Source: an uncultured Opitutales bacterium (GTDB lineage Bacteria > Verrucomicrobiota > Verrucomicrobiia > Opitutales > Seribacteraceae). From it: 63,357 bases of DNA. Location of the stretch: positions 1 to 63,357 of the forward strand of contig CAJQSI010000003.1 of the NCBI GenBank assembly GCA_905612515.1. Direction: 5' to 3'. This document shows positions 1 through 8,681 of the stretch, piece by piece. Position 1 is the first letter of the stretch, and each line of letters starts with the position of its first letter. Position numbers and translations under genes: made by a program. A model generated the notes under the pieces. The model was not told the DNA's origin. It was given only the letters and a program-made list of their open reading frames with translations, and made no database searches.

Positions 1-2
1 GC

Positions 3-1313
3 TCTGAAAATCAAACCGCAAACAAGACTCCAAGTCGATTTGTAAGCATATATCACCCGGATGGAGTAGGCGTTCCCCTCAAGGAGGATCCGGCTTGGAA
101 GGATTGGAGCTGGTTTCCCCATGGCGGGGAAAAGGATTTTGAATTTACCAAAGTGCTCGATGTCCTCGAACCTCTTCGAAGCGACGTCACGGTTTACGCA
201 GGTCTCTCCCATCCTGCAGTAAGGCGGGTTCACGGCCATTCCAATGCCGACCAGTATCTTACGGGTGCGGACACCCAGGGACATGGTCCTTACAAGAATT
301 CAATTTCTTTGGATCAGGTCTACGCAGAATACATCGGTGAATTTACCCGGCATTCCTCCTTGGTCATGTCCACAAATGGTGGCATAGGCGGTCCTCGCGG
401 CGCTCAAACTCAGTCCTTTAACCGGGAGGGTCGGCCCATTCCGGCGATGAATAATCCTAAGCAAATTTTCGACATGCTTTTTGTCGCCGGCAATCGAGAT
501 GCTGCCGCGAGATTGGCTAGAACCAAAAGTGCCTTGGATTTACTGATCGATGACACCCGTTCCTTGGGAAGGACTCTTTCCAAGCATGATCAAGGCACCC
601 TCCAACAGTATCTTGATTCGGTTAGGGATACCGAGGTGAAACTTACCAAGGCCCAGCAATGGCTGGATGCCCCCTTTCCTCAAGTTGATTCTTCAAGTCT
701 GCACCTCGAAGCTGGTCCGAAGGAGGCCAAGCAATATTTTCAGACTATGTATGATTTGATCTATCTTGCTTTCCTGAGCGACTCTACCCGTGTGGCGACT
801 TTTCAGTTGGGGAGAGAGAACGGCGGAGGTCCGCACGATTTGCTTTCCAAGGCCGTGGATTTGGGTGCCGCTCATGGCCTGACTCATTCCGTCAAAAAGC
901 AAGACGGCTGGCAAAACCTCGGAACCTACAACCGGTATCAGGCGGAGGAATTTGGGCGCTTCGTTTCAAAACTCAAGAATACGAGCGAGCCAAGCGGCGA
1001 AGGCAACATGTTGGACAATACCTTTGCCATGCATGGTTCCGCATCCAGTAGTTTTCACCTCTCCCGAAATTATCCAATTATTTCAGCAGGAGGAAAAAAC
1101 CTCGGGTTTGCCAATGGTCGTTATCTCAATTTCGTCGGTCTCCGTGAGGATGGTAGCCTGCCTGGCGCCGGAGTCACAAGTGATGCCGGGTGGACAAGTA
1201 AAGTGGTTGAAGAAGAACCTCCGCTTGGAAAGCTTTTCGTGAGCATCCTGCAGAGGCTCGGGGTCGAGACCGATTCATTTGCCGGATATTCCGGGACCTT
1301 GGAACGGGTTTGA
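3..1313 (+). CDS. DUF1552 family protein, 5' end missing
   Basis: C-terminal part of a DUF1552 protein. The frame is open from base 3, so the real start, with the expected Tat-type signal, lies before the window; the internal GTG at 153 is only the first start codon visible. Typical family features are seen: an early H-P-D-G-V stretch, then a segment ending QIFDMLFV (the family's 'xxxLF' region), a long helical part and a late segment with TFAMHGSASS. DUF1552 genes normally sit beside a heme-binding DUF1592/1588 gene, as two others do in this window, so such a partner may lie just upstream. The enzymatic role of the family is unknown. It is not linked to the following hemH gene, which begins 166 bases later. 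Confidence 0.85.
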   Translation, partial: SENQTANKTPSRFVSIYHPDGVGVPLKEDPAWKDWSWFPHGGEKDFEFTKVLDVLEPLRSDVTVYAGLSHPAVRRVHGHSNADQYLTGADTQGHGPYKNSISLDQVYAEYIGEFTRHSSLVMSTNGGIGGPRGAQTQSFNREGRPIPAMNNPKQIFDMLFVAGNRDAAARLARTKSALDLLIDDTRSLGRTLSKHDQGTLQQYLDSVRDTEVKLTKAQQWLDAPFPQVDSSSLHLEAGPKEAKQYFQTMYDLIYLAFLSDSTRVATFQLGRENGGGPHDLLSKAVDLGAAHGLTHSVKKQDGWQNLGTYNRYQAEEFGRFVSKLKNTSEPSGEGNMLDNTFAMHGSASSSFHLSRNYPIISAGGKNLGFANGRYLNFVGLREDGSLPGAGVTSDAGWTSKVVEEEPPLGKLFVSILQRLGVETDSFAGYSGTLERV

Positions 1314-1479
1314 AAAGCCCGGGCGGTGAAGTCTCTCATCGTAGCATTTCCTATGTCCTTACCGAAGACTTTCACTAGGTTATTTACCGACCGCATTTTC
1401 CTCGTTGGAGAAATTGGATAATTTCGATATACTTGTTTTTTCGATTTTTCACTTCACTCTGTAGCAATTTCTATAACAA

Positions 1480-2598
1480 ATGCACGCCAATTACATCCCG
1501 CCCAAGCGGAAGACCAAGGTCGTCTTCGTGCAACTCGGTTCCCCCGAGGCACCGACCCCCAAGGCCCTGCGGAAGTACCTGCGCAACTTTCTTGGCGATC
1601 CGCGGGTGATCGACATTCCCGCGTGGAAGTGGAAGATCATTCTCAACTGCTTCGTCCTTCCTTTCAGACCCGCTAAGTCGGCCAAGCTCTACGAGAGAAT
1701 TTGGGACGGAAAGAGTTTTCCTCTCATTACCAACACCGAGAATTTCACCAAGAGTGTTCGTGAGGAACTCAAGAAGATCGATCCCGAGGGCTACGTCGAG
1801 GTCAACCATGCCTTTCTGCTTTCCCCCCCTTACGTCAATGAAGTGTACGATAGCTGGGAAGAGGATTTGAAGAACAACGTCGGGGCCACGAAGTTGATGG
1901 TCATCCCAATGTTTCCCCAATATTCCGAGAGCACCATCGCCTCAGGGGTGGACGCTCTCGCCAAGGAACTTTCCAAGCGGGTAAAAATTCCCACCTTCGA
2001 AGTCATCACGAATTTTCACAGGACTCATGCTTTCATCGACAATTCGGTTACCCAATTGGATGCCAAGGTCGAAGAACTGAAGAAAGAAGGCATTGAGATC
2101 GACAAGTTGGTCATTTCCTTTCACGGGATGCAGAAAAGACGCGTCGTTTTCAAAGGGGACGATTACTACCGTCACTGCTACGAGACCTTCCGCCTGATCA
2201 TCGACCGTCTCAAGCACCTCAAGCCCGAGCAGGCGGTGATGACTTTCCAAAGCCGTTTCGGCCGTGAGGAATGGATAACACCCTATACGGAGGAAGTGGT
2301 CGAGAACCTGATCAAGGAAGGAAACAGGGAACTCATTATTTATTCACCTAGCTTCGTGGCTGACTGTCTCGAGACGACGGACGAACTGGGTCACGAGTTG
2401 GCTGTAGACGCCAAGGAGTGGGGTGGGAACGTCTATCCCGTCGAGTGCCTCAATACCAACGAGCAGTGGTGCAAGGATTTTGCCAAATACGTCATGACCC
2501 AAGCCGAGGGCTCGGCTCAGGACAAGGAAGACATCGAGTACCAGTTGCAGGCCGAGGACTACGATCATATGCCCGAACTGGCTATGAATCAGTCCTGA
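1480..2598 (+). CDS. hemH: Ferrochelatase
   Basis: Inserts Fe2+ into protoporphyrin IX, the last step of the protoporphyrin-dependent heme pathway. It is cytoplasmic or membrane-associated. The 372-residue length is slightly above the usual 310-360 because of an extra acidic C-terminal tail. The metal-handling histidine is His215 in SFHGM, followed by a motif with QSRFGREEWITPYT, and the conserved acid Glu298 lies in DCLET. No signal peptide is present. The start is the first ATG in the frame; it has no clear Shine-Dalgarno sequence but sits behind an AT-rich leader (about 1400-1479). It stands alone, with no other heme genes around it. Heme demand from the CxxCH proteins in this region is a possible reason for its position, but that is inference. 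Confidence 0.95.
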   Translation: MHANYIPPKRKTKVVFVQLGSPEAPTPKALRKYLRNFLGDPRVIDIPAWKWKIILNCFVLPFRPAKSAKLYERIWDGKSFPLITNTENFTKSVREELKKIDPEGYVEVNHAFLLSPPYVNEVYDSWEEDLKNNVGATKLMVIPMFPQYSESTIASGVDALAKELSKRVKIPTFEVITNFHRTHAFIDNSVTQLDAKVEELKKEGIEIDKLVISFHGMQKRRVVFKGDDYYRHCYETFRLIIDRLKHLKPEQAVMTFQSRFGREEWITPYTEEVVENLIKEGNRELIIYSPSFVADCLETTDELGHELAVDAKEWGGNVYPVECLNTNEQWCKDFAKYVMTQAEGSAQDKEDIEYQLQAEDYDHMPELAMNQS

Positions 2599-2632
2599 GA
2601 CTCAGAGGTCGCGTTTCCCACAGCATCGCACC

Positions 2633-2722
2633 ATGACTTCTCGATTTCACCATCTCGCGAGTTTCATCCTGCTTGTTGTGTTCTATGCCCTAACAGCCAA
2701 CTTGAACGTTCCACCCGTTTGA
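2633..2722 (+). CDS. Possible 29-residue hydrophobic peptide
   Basis: A short frame between hemH and the DUF1080 gene encodes a peptide with a basic start and a hydrophobic core (FILLVVFYALTA), like a lone signal or membrane segment. No Shine-Dalgarno sequence is visible. It may be a genuine small membrane peptide, the remnant of a lost secreted gene, or chance. Nothing here allows a function to be named. Confidence 0.2.
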   Translation: MTSRFHHLASFILLVVFYALTANLNVPPV

Positions 2723-2785
2723 TCAAGATGCATGAGCAACGCGGAACCGCTGACAAAAACTAAAAACAACCAAAATTAAAAAACC

Positions 2786-3571
2786 ATGAGAACATTCGCC
2801 CTTGGATTGAAATTTTTATCGATAGTGCTTCTTGCCTTGGCAGGATTTCTTCACGCGGGTAAAAAGCCCGAGGAACAGAATGGATACGCCAAGGGGAAGG
2901 ACGTCGGGTTGAAAGCTCCCAAAGGAGCCGAAGTTTTTTTCGACGGCACGATGGATTCGGTCCGGAAAAATTGGGAAATGTGGCCCAAGAAGGATATGGA
3001 GATTACCTGGAAGATCATGGATAATCCGAATGGCAAGGGAAAGACCCTGATGACGGATGGGGGAAAGCGATGGGGCACGCACGACCTGGTGACCAAGAAA
3101 AAATATTCCGATTACGAGGGGCACGTCGATTTTATCATGATGGGATCTCGCGGGGATGGAAAACCGGACGGGTACGCCAACAGTGGAGTCTACATGCAGA
3201 ACCGCTATGAAATTCAAATTGAGTCGCCCAAGGGAACAAACGTCCAGGACCCGTATAATTGGAAAATCGGGGGACATGGGATCGCGGCCTTCTGTATGGA
3301 TCGTGTGCCTGACCGCAACGCCTGGAGACCCAATGGGCAGTGGCATGCTTTTCACTTCATAATCAAGGATGCGAAATGGGACGGGGACAAAAAAGTCGAG
3401 AATGCCCGGGCCACGGTTTGGTGGAACGGAATCAAGGTCCATGACAACGCGGAGATCAAACACGCCAACGGTGGGATCAAGGTTACTTCCTCACCCGGTG
3501 GCCTCAAACTTCAGGAGCATGGCCAGGACGTGCGCTTCAGGAACGTTTGGATCGTAGATCAATCCAACTAG
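2786..3571 (+). CDS. Secreted DUF1080 (3-keto-disaccharide hydrolase-type) protein
   Basis: 261 residues with an N-terminal signal peptide (hydrophobic core LKFLSIVLLALAGFLHA), then one concanavalin-A-like DUF1080 domain over about residues 45-258. Family marks include FDGTMDS near the domain start, YSDYEGHVDF, the NSGVYMQNRYEIQI strand, a W-rich segment before the conserved WHAF, and the final VRFRNVWIVD strand. Characterised relatives cleave 3-keto-glucosides after oxidation of the sugar by a separate dehydrogenase; members are very abundant in planctomycetes and verrucomicrobia. The protein should act in the periplasm or outside. It is monocistronic, as both flanking gaps exceed 180 bases. 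The exact substrate cannot be read from the sequence. Confidence 0.85.
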   Translation: MRTFALGLKFLSIVLLALAGFLHAGKKPEEQNGYAKGKDVGLKAPKGAEVFFDGTMDSVRKNWEMWPKKDMEITWKIMDNPNGKGKTLMTDGGKRWGTHDLVTKKKYSDYEGHVDFIMMGSRGDGKPDGYANSGVYMQNRYEIQIESPKGTNVQDPYNWKIGGHGIAAFCMDRVPDRNAWRPNGQWHAFHFIIKDAKWDGDKKVENARATVWWNGIKVHDNAEIKHANGGIKVTSSPGGLKLQEHGQDVRFRNVWIVDQSN

Positions 3572-3805
3572 TATTCTAAGGTAGCTATTTCCCCGTAAAC
3601 CCACTGCCGCTCCGGCTGAGTACTTTTGCACGTACCCATGAAACCCCAATGACCGGGATTCCCTTTCTAAACTGAAAAAAGCAGAGATGTCTTTGTCCAA
3701 GTTCCAAGAGACTTTGAGCCGAGTGAAGGAAAACCGAAATTCGAAGAGATGGTTGTAGAGCAGGCGAGTATAAATTGTTAATTAGGTTTTAAACTGAATA
3801 CTGAA

Positions 3806-3835
3806 ATCGACTGGCATTAGTGAATGCCAGTCGAT
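3806..3835. promoter_or_regulatory. Perfect 13-bp hairpin just before the kinase start
   Basis: ATCGACTGGCATT and its exact complement enclose the four-base loop AGTG. The stem ends 13 bases before the ATG at 3849 and is followed by only three T residues, so it is a poor intrinsic terminator. There is no Shine-Dalgarno sequence between stem and start codon. It may control translation, be a weak terminator for the upstream region, or be an operator. Confidence 0.5.
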
Positions 3836-3848
3836 AGTTTGCAAATCA

Positions 3849-4838
3849 ATGGATGACGATGAAGTTGATCGATTTATTAAGTCCACCACCCAAGCCTCCA
3901 GTACTTGTAATCAAGAGGCTGTGCAAACTTTGTGGAGCGGATACGGTAGTATAAACCGTATTGAATTGGTGGGTGCCCAATTTCCAAGTGTCATCATCAA
4001 ATATGTACAACCAGGCAAGGGAGAGCATCCCCGCGGGTGGAATACTGATTTGTCTCATGAAAGGAAGCTTAAGTCGTATCAAGTCGAAACCCAGTGGTAC
4101 GACCGGCAAAGAAATAGACCATCCCCAATCCTTGCGCGAATACCAAAATGCATCGGTTCGAAGAGTGAAGGGGATGAAACCTTACTAGTATTGGAGGACC
4201 TCGATGCGTCCGGGTTTGCCGGTCGGAGAAGTTCAGTCAACCGGATCGAATGGCAGTCTTGCGTCCGATGGTTGGCCGCTTTTCATGCTGAGCATTTGGG
4301 GGTGGCAAGCGAAGGACTTTGGGAGAGCGGAACCTATTGGCACCTTGAGACGAGGCCCGACGAACTTGAAAAATTGGATGACCTGCCCTTGAAGAAGGCG
4401 GCTTCGGCGATCGATGCCAGGCTCAAGGCATCGGCCTTTCAAACCTTGGTTCATGGAGATGCCAAGCTGGCCAACTTTTGTTTCAGTGCCGACGGGTCGC
4501 AAGTTGCGGCGGTTGACTTTCAATACGTTGGAGGCGGTTGCGGAATGAAGGATTTGGCTTACTTCGTCGGGAGTTGTTTCAGGGATGAGGAAGCCGAGAG
4601 GCGGGAGAGCGAAGTTTTGGATTTTTACTTCAAGGAAATGCATGCCTATGTTAAGGAAGCGGATCGGCAAGTTTGCCCGGACGAACTGGAGACCGACTGG
4701 CGACCCCTGTATCGGGTGGCGTGGGCGGATTTTCACCGCTTCATGAAAGGCTGGAGCCCCGGGCACTGGAAGCTCAGCGACTACAGTGAACGGGTAACCA
4801 TGGAAATGATCGAACGTTTGCAGGAGGAAAAGGTCTGA
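3849..4838 (+). CDS. Phosphotransferase of the ecdysteroid-kinase-like/APH superfamily
   Basis: Cytoplasmic 329-residue small-molecule kinase. The catalytic loop is [11 protein letters not shown] (His202, Asp204) and the metal-binding Asp223 lies in VDFQYVGGG, followed by [11 protein letters not shown]. This pattern, with K after HGD and DFQ rather than DFG, points to the EcKL/DUF1679-like branch more than to aminoglycoside kinases. The N-lobe has the expected FPSVIIKYV lysine strand. The natural substrate (a hydroxylated alcohol, sterol-like compound or choline-like molecule) cannot be told. It shares one base with the inositol-phosphatase-type gene behind it, so the two are very likely co-translated. 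A perfect hairpin lies directly upstream. Confidence 0.75.
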   Translation: MDDDEVDRFIKSTTQASSTCNQEAVQTLWSGYGSINRIELVGAQFPSVIIKYVQPGKGEHPRGWNTDLSHERKLKSYQVETQWYDRQRNRPSPILARIPKCIGSKSEGDETLLVLEDLDASGFAGRRSSVNRIEWQSCVRWLAAFHAEHLGVASEGLWESGTYWHLETRPDELEKLDDLPLKKAASAIDARLKASAFQTLVHGDAKLANFCFSADGSQVAAVDFQYVGGGCGMKDLAYFVGSCFRDEEAERRESEVLDFYFKEMHAYVKEADRQVCPDELETDWRPLYRVAWADFHRFMKGWSPGHWKLSDYSERVTMEMIERLQEEKV

Positions 4839-5701
4839 TGGATCTGGGAGAATTAACCAAACTGGCGGTTAAAGCTGCGGTCGAGGCCGGTGAGCTCATT
4901 CGTTCTTATCAGGACAGAGAGGTGGAAGTTCTGCATAAGGAAGGTGGGGACACCTATGCCTCCCAGGTGGTAACCGAGGTCGACCGCAAGGCCCAGGATG
5001 CCATCCTGCGGGTTCTCCAGCCTTGCTGTGAGGCACTCGATCTCGCGGTCCTCACCGAGGAGAGTGAAGATGACCGTAGCCGCTTTGAAAAAGATTATTT
5101 CTGGTGTATCGATCCGATGGACGGCACCTTGCCCTTTATCCGAAGGGAACCCGGTTATTCAGTTTCCATCGGTTTGGTGGCGCATGATGGTTCGCCTCAG
5201 ATCGGTGTGGTTTACGATCCGGTCCACGACGTTCTTTGGCAGGCGACGAAAGGGCAGGGCGTTCGCCGAAACGGCGAGCCTTGGACTTTGGATTCAACGG
5301 GCAACGAACTGACCTTTACTTACGATCGGAGTTTCACGGATCGTCCGGAGCGCGAGTTTGTTTTGCGGGAACTGGAGGGCTACGCCCAATCACTTGGCTT
5401 GAAGGGACTGGTGGCCACTCAGTTCGGCGGGGCGGTAATCAATGCCTGCCATGCATTGGAGGCAGCACCGGGTTGTCATTTCAAGTTTGCCAAACCGCAG
5501 GAGGGTGGGGGGAGTCTCTGGGATTATGCCGCTACGGCTTGCTTGTACGAGGAAGCCGGTGCCGTGGTGAGTGACGTTCACGGCGAACCGCTCGAACTCA
5601 ACCGGCCCGACTCCACCTTCATGAATCACCGAGGTGCCGTCTATGCGACTGATGTGTATCTTGCTCAACGAATCCGACAGATTTTAGCCCCGGCCGAATA
5701 G
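4838..5701 (+). CDS. Inositol monophosphatase family phosphatase
   Basis: 287-residue Mg2+-dependent phosphatase of the IMPase/CysQ/FBPase fold. Motifs in order: VTEVDRKAQ, the metal-binding acids in LTEESED, the core DPMDGT (Asp92, Asp95) and the late WDYAATACLYEEAGA. The usual T-N-F or K-E-F after DGT is L-P-F here, so the substrate may differ from inositol phosphate or 3'-phosphoadenosine 5'-phosphate. The start overlaps the stop of the kinase gene by one base, with AGGAGG ten bases upstream. A kinase and a phosphatase translated together suggest a shared phosphorylated metabolite (inference). No signal peptide. Confidence 0.85.
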   Translation: MDLGELTKLAVKAAVEAGELIRSYQDREVEVLHKEGGDTYASQVVTEVDRKAQDAILRVLQPCCEALDLAVLTEESEDDRSRFEKDYFWCIDPMDGTLPFIRREPGYSVSIGLVAHDGSPQIGVVYDPVHDVLWQATKGQGVRRNGEPWTLDSTGNELTFTYDRSFTDRPEREFVLRELEGYAQSLGLKGLVATQFGGAVINACHALEAAPGCHFKFAKPQEGGGSLWDYAATACLYEEAGAVVSDVHGEPLELNRPDSTFMNHRGAVYATDVYLAQRIRQILAPAE

Positions 5702-5787
5702 TTTACAAGCAGAGCAAAAGTAGGTTTTCTTTGTTCTTATCCCTTGCCAGCAACGGCCTGAGATTGAAGGATGAAGCGATACCTAAT

Positions 5788-7971
5788 ATGAAAAAAATCA
5801 CCCCTTTTGTTTGCTGCTTTAGCTTCCTGTTCGCGTCCCTTGCCCTCGGTGCCAAGCGGCCCAATATCCTCTACCTCTATGTCGACGATATGGGGTGGGG
5901 GGCGATTGGTCCAAACGGTCAAGCGGATCGAAAGGCCCAAGGCAAGCCCTACGTGCTGACTCCTAACCTTGACCGTCTGGCGGTCGCGGGAGTGAATTTC
6001 CGCAGGGGTTATGGTTGCACGGTCTGCTCGCCGGCCCGCTCCTCCCAGCAGACCGGCTTTCACCAAGGCTACACCTTTGCCGACCGCAACGACCCGAACA
6101 ATGCGAAGAAGGCGATCCGGACAGAGGACCTGACGATGGGAGACGTTCTGGCAAAGGCCGGATACGCGACTGGTTACTGGGGCAAATGGGGCTACGGTGG
6201 TTCCTCGTCCAGGAAGAGCCCTACGCTCGACAATATCCAGACTTTGCCGACTTCTCACGGTTACCAATTCGTGGTGGCCGAATTGCATCACGTGAGGGCC
6301 CATACCTTCTTTCAACCGACCCTCTGGAACGCGCCGGCCAAACCCGGGACGAAGGGCGGACTCGAGCTCAATCCCAACAGTATGGCGAAGTATACGAACA
6401 ACAAGGCATACCCAAATTATCCGGCTTTGCAGAATCATCCGGATTATCCCAAAGTCGCCTACTGCGATGACGTCTATGCCTTCGCCGCTTTGGATTTCGT
6501 ACGCAGGCAAGCGGTCCGTTACAACAAGAGCAGGGAGCCTTTCTTCGGCTTGTTCGCAGCCCAGATCCCCCATGCTCCTTTCAAGGAAGTGCAGAAACTT
6601 CCCAACTGGGACCAGGCGTACAAGGACAAGCCGTACTTTCAAAAACTGGCCGCCCAGTCCCAGCAGTGGTGCGCTATGGTCACCCGGATCGACGCGCACT
6701 TCGGTAATTTACTCGATGCCCTGGACGATCCGAATGGAGACGGGGACAAATCCGATTCGGTTGCCCAAGACACTCTAGTGGTTTTTCAATCGGACAACGG
6801 CGGTCCAAGGGGAAGCAACCGCGAGGAACTGGATGCCAATGGCGGCTTGTTGGGTTCCAAGGGAAGCATTTTCGAGGGAGGGATTCGCGTACCTACCATC
6901 ATGCGCTGGCCGGCCAAGATTACTGCCCGCTCACAACTGAAGACCGGAACGAATACCGACTTGGTCATTGATTGCTCCGATCTGCTTCCCACTTTTTGCG
7001 AATTGGCAGGAGCACCTGTTCCCCTAGGCTTGAGTGGCGTTTCCATAGCCCCCACCTTGACGGGAGAGGGGGAGCAACGGCTTCGCGATTTCCTGATTCA
7101 CGAGGCGGGTGGCCAGGCCTCCATCATACGGGGACGCTACAAGCTGATCCGTTCGCGTGGAAATGCAAAGGCTCCAAAACCAGGCACCAAGAACAAGAAG
7201 CGGACCAAGAAATCCGGAGTCGGCAAGGACGTCGGAAAAGTTCAGCTCTACGACCTGAAGACCGACCCGGCCGAGAAAAACAATATAGCCTCTAAGCGCC
7301 CGCAAGCGGTAAAGGAGCTCAATGCGTTACTCACAGGTGAGCGCGTTGATGAGGCGGCGGGCTTTGCCAACACCTATCATTCCTGGCAGGGAACCAAGGA
7401 TGCCTCACTCGCACACCCGTCCAGTTGGAGCGATTACATTTACCTCAACGCCGGTATCACCTATACGCAGGAGAGTGGCTCCCCGAAAGCCCACTGGTGT
7501 GCGGAAGTTTCCCAAGGTTCGGCCGTGGCGGACAAGGACTCGGAATTTCTAGGACTTGCTCTCAACGGCAGCCTCACGGTGAAGCCCAGAGTGGAGGTCA
7601 GTGCTCGCAATGAACTCCGGGTCGGCAACAAGGGTCGCTTGATTCTCCAAGGCGGTTCGGTGAGCTCTTTGCGCTGGCTGGATATCCAAGCCGGAGGCAC
7701 CTTGATCGGGCACGGGACCGTGAACGCCGCCCTTTACTCAAAGGGCACCTTGTCTCTGAGCTTGGGCAAGCCCTTGGTTGTGGATGGCCCCGCCCAGCTC
7801 TCCGGTAAACTGAGCTTGGCTGAGGTGGGCAAGGCAAAGAGTGGGGAAAGTCTCACCGTCCTGAAGGCAGAATCAATCTCCGGGCGTTTTGACAATGACA
7901 AGATTTCCCATGCGGGACAAAGCTACTCCATCGCCTACACTGCTACCTCCGTCACTCTGACAGCCAAGTAA
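5788..7971 (+). CDS. Secreted sulfatase with beta-helix (autotransporter-like) C-terminus
   Basis: About 727 residues from the ATG at 5788, preferred because it begins a clean signal peptide; the frame is open further upstream. The sulfatase domain spans about residues 24-540. Asp33/Asp34 lie in YVDDMGWG, and the formylglycine site is Cys80 in CSPAR. QSDNGG supplies the later metal ligands. The usual GKWHLG motif reads GKWGYGG, so the conserved histidine is absent. A Lys-rich linker is followed by about 150 residues of short repeats (VSARNELRVGNKGRLILQGG type) resembling autotransporter passenger beta-helices, but no outer-membrane barrel follows. Expected outside the cell, cutting sulfate esters from polysaccharide. 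It should need a formylglycine-generating enzyme, and none that is clearly active is seen here. Confidence 0.85.
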   Translation: MKKITPFVCCFSFLFASLALGAKRPNILYLYVDDMGWGAIGPNGQADRKAQGKPYVLTPNLDRLAVAGVNFRRGYGCTVCSPARSSQQTGFHQGYTFADRNDPNNAKKAIRTEDLTMGDVLAKAGYATGYWGKWGYGGSSSRKSPTLDNIQTLPTSHGYQFVVAELHHVRAHTFFQPTLWNAPAKPGTKGGLELNPNSMAKYTNNKAYPNYPALQNHPDYPKVAYCDDVYAFAALDFVRRQAVRYNKSREPFFGLFAAQIPHAPFKEVQKLPNWDQAYKDKPYFQKLAAQSQQWCAMVTRIDAHFGNLLDALDDPNGDGDKSDSVAQDTLVVFQSDNGGPRGSNREELDANGGLLGSKGSIFEGGIRVPTIMRWPAKITARSQLKTGTNTDLVIDCSDLLPTFCELAGAPVPLGLSGVSIAPTLTGEGEQRLRDFLIHEAGGQASIIRGRYKLIRSRGNAKAPKPGTKNKKRTKKSGVGKDVGKVQLYDLKTDPAEKNNIASKRPQAVKELNALLTGERVDEAAGFANTYHSWQGTKDASLAHPSSWSDYIYLNAGITYTQESGSPKAHWCAEVSQGSAVADKDSEFLGLALNGSLTVKPRVEVSARNELRVGNKGRLILQGGSVSSLRWLDIQAGGTLIGHGTVNAALYSKGTLSLSLGKPLVVDGPAQLSGKLSLAEVGKAKSGESLTVLKAESISGRFDNDKISHAGQSYSIAYTATSVTLTAK

Positions 7972-8017
7972 TCATTCCTCGAAAGCAAACGACCCAAATC
8001 GCTAACTAATTACAGCT

Positions 8018-8503
8018 ATGAATTTTCCTGCCTCATCCATGTCGCTGTTGTTCATCTTGGGTCTCTTCATGAACGCTGTATTGGCCGAGACCTCGACCAA
8101 GCTTGAGTTCAAAACTTACTCGGGTTATTTCGTCTCCAATAAATTCGAGCCCGATGCTTCTGCTTCCTTCGTTGTCCTGGACAACCGAAAGCAGTTCGAC
8201 CAAGTCTTTGGCGTCGCTTTCGTTATCGGGGACCAGTCGCCACGCCTCGCCCCCGATGCCTTCAAGACCCAGCTGGTTTTAGCCGCCATCAGGCGGGGCA
8301 AGGCCTTTTGTACCTACCAAGTCTCCTCTGTGACCGAAAAGGGCGGGGTGGTGCAATTGCATTATCAAACGACGAGCAAGAAAAGCGACTCGGCTACTTT
8401 CGCTTGCCCGTTGATCCTCTCGATCCCAAAGGGGAAACGTCAGGCCGTCGAGTTTCACGAAAACGACAAGCTGGTCAAGCGCTTGGCGATCGTCGGGAAA
8501 TAA
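8018..8503 (+). CDS. Secreted protein of unknown function, 161 residues
   Basis: A signal peptide (SLLFILGLFMNAVLA) is followed by a compact mixed domain with strands such as ASFVVLDNRKQFDQVF and GGVVQLHYQ and one Cys pair. The pattern of a 'QLVLAAIRRGKAFCTYQV' segment and a later 'ILSIPKG' strand recalls the PrcB-like C-terminal domain found in secreted bacterial proteins, but the match is faint and should not be used as a name. It lies between two sulfatase genes in the same direction and may share their transcript. The second ATG, at 8039, could also be the start. Confidence 0.65.
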   Translation: MNFPASSMSLLFILGLFMNAVLAETSTKLEFKTYSGYFVSNKFEPDASASFVVLDNRKQFDQVFGVAFVIGDQSPRLAPDAFKTQLVLAAIRRGKAFCTYQVSSVTEKGGVVQLHYQTTSKKSDSATFACPLILSIPKGKRQAVEFHENDKLVKRLAIVGK

Positions 8504-8681
8504 CCTAAAAGGGCACGGTTTCCTTTCTCTGTCTGGTTTAGCCAACCTATCTCGGGTCCGAACCGAGCCACGGGGCATTGCGCTCAAATCCTACAAAATT
8601 ATAGTTTATCGTTTGAAAAAAGAACTTTTACGTCAACAATCCCCAAAGAACTCAAATACAACCCACCTCCAGATAAATCAC

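Noticed and set aside
1471-1920. 149-residue minus-strand frame opposite ferrochelatase
   Set aside because: Antisense shadow of a strongly conserved gene. The same reasoning removes the long minus-strand frames at 13342-15453 and 57668-58732, whose plus-strand genes have clear domain motifs.
8554-8570. CTCGG/CCGAG inverted repeat upstream of the sulfatase at 8682
   Set aside because: Five base pairs, no T-run and no neighbouring motif; expected by chance.
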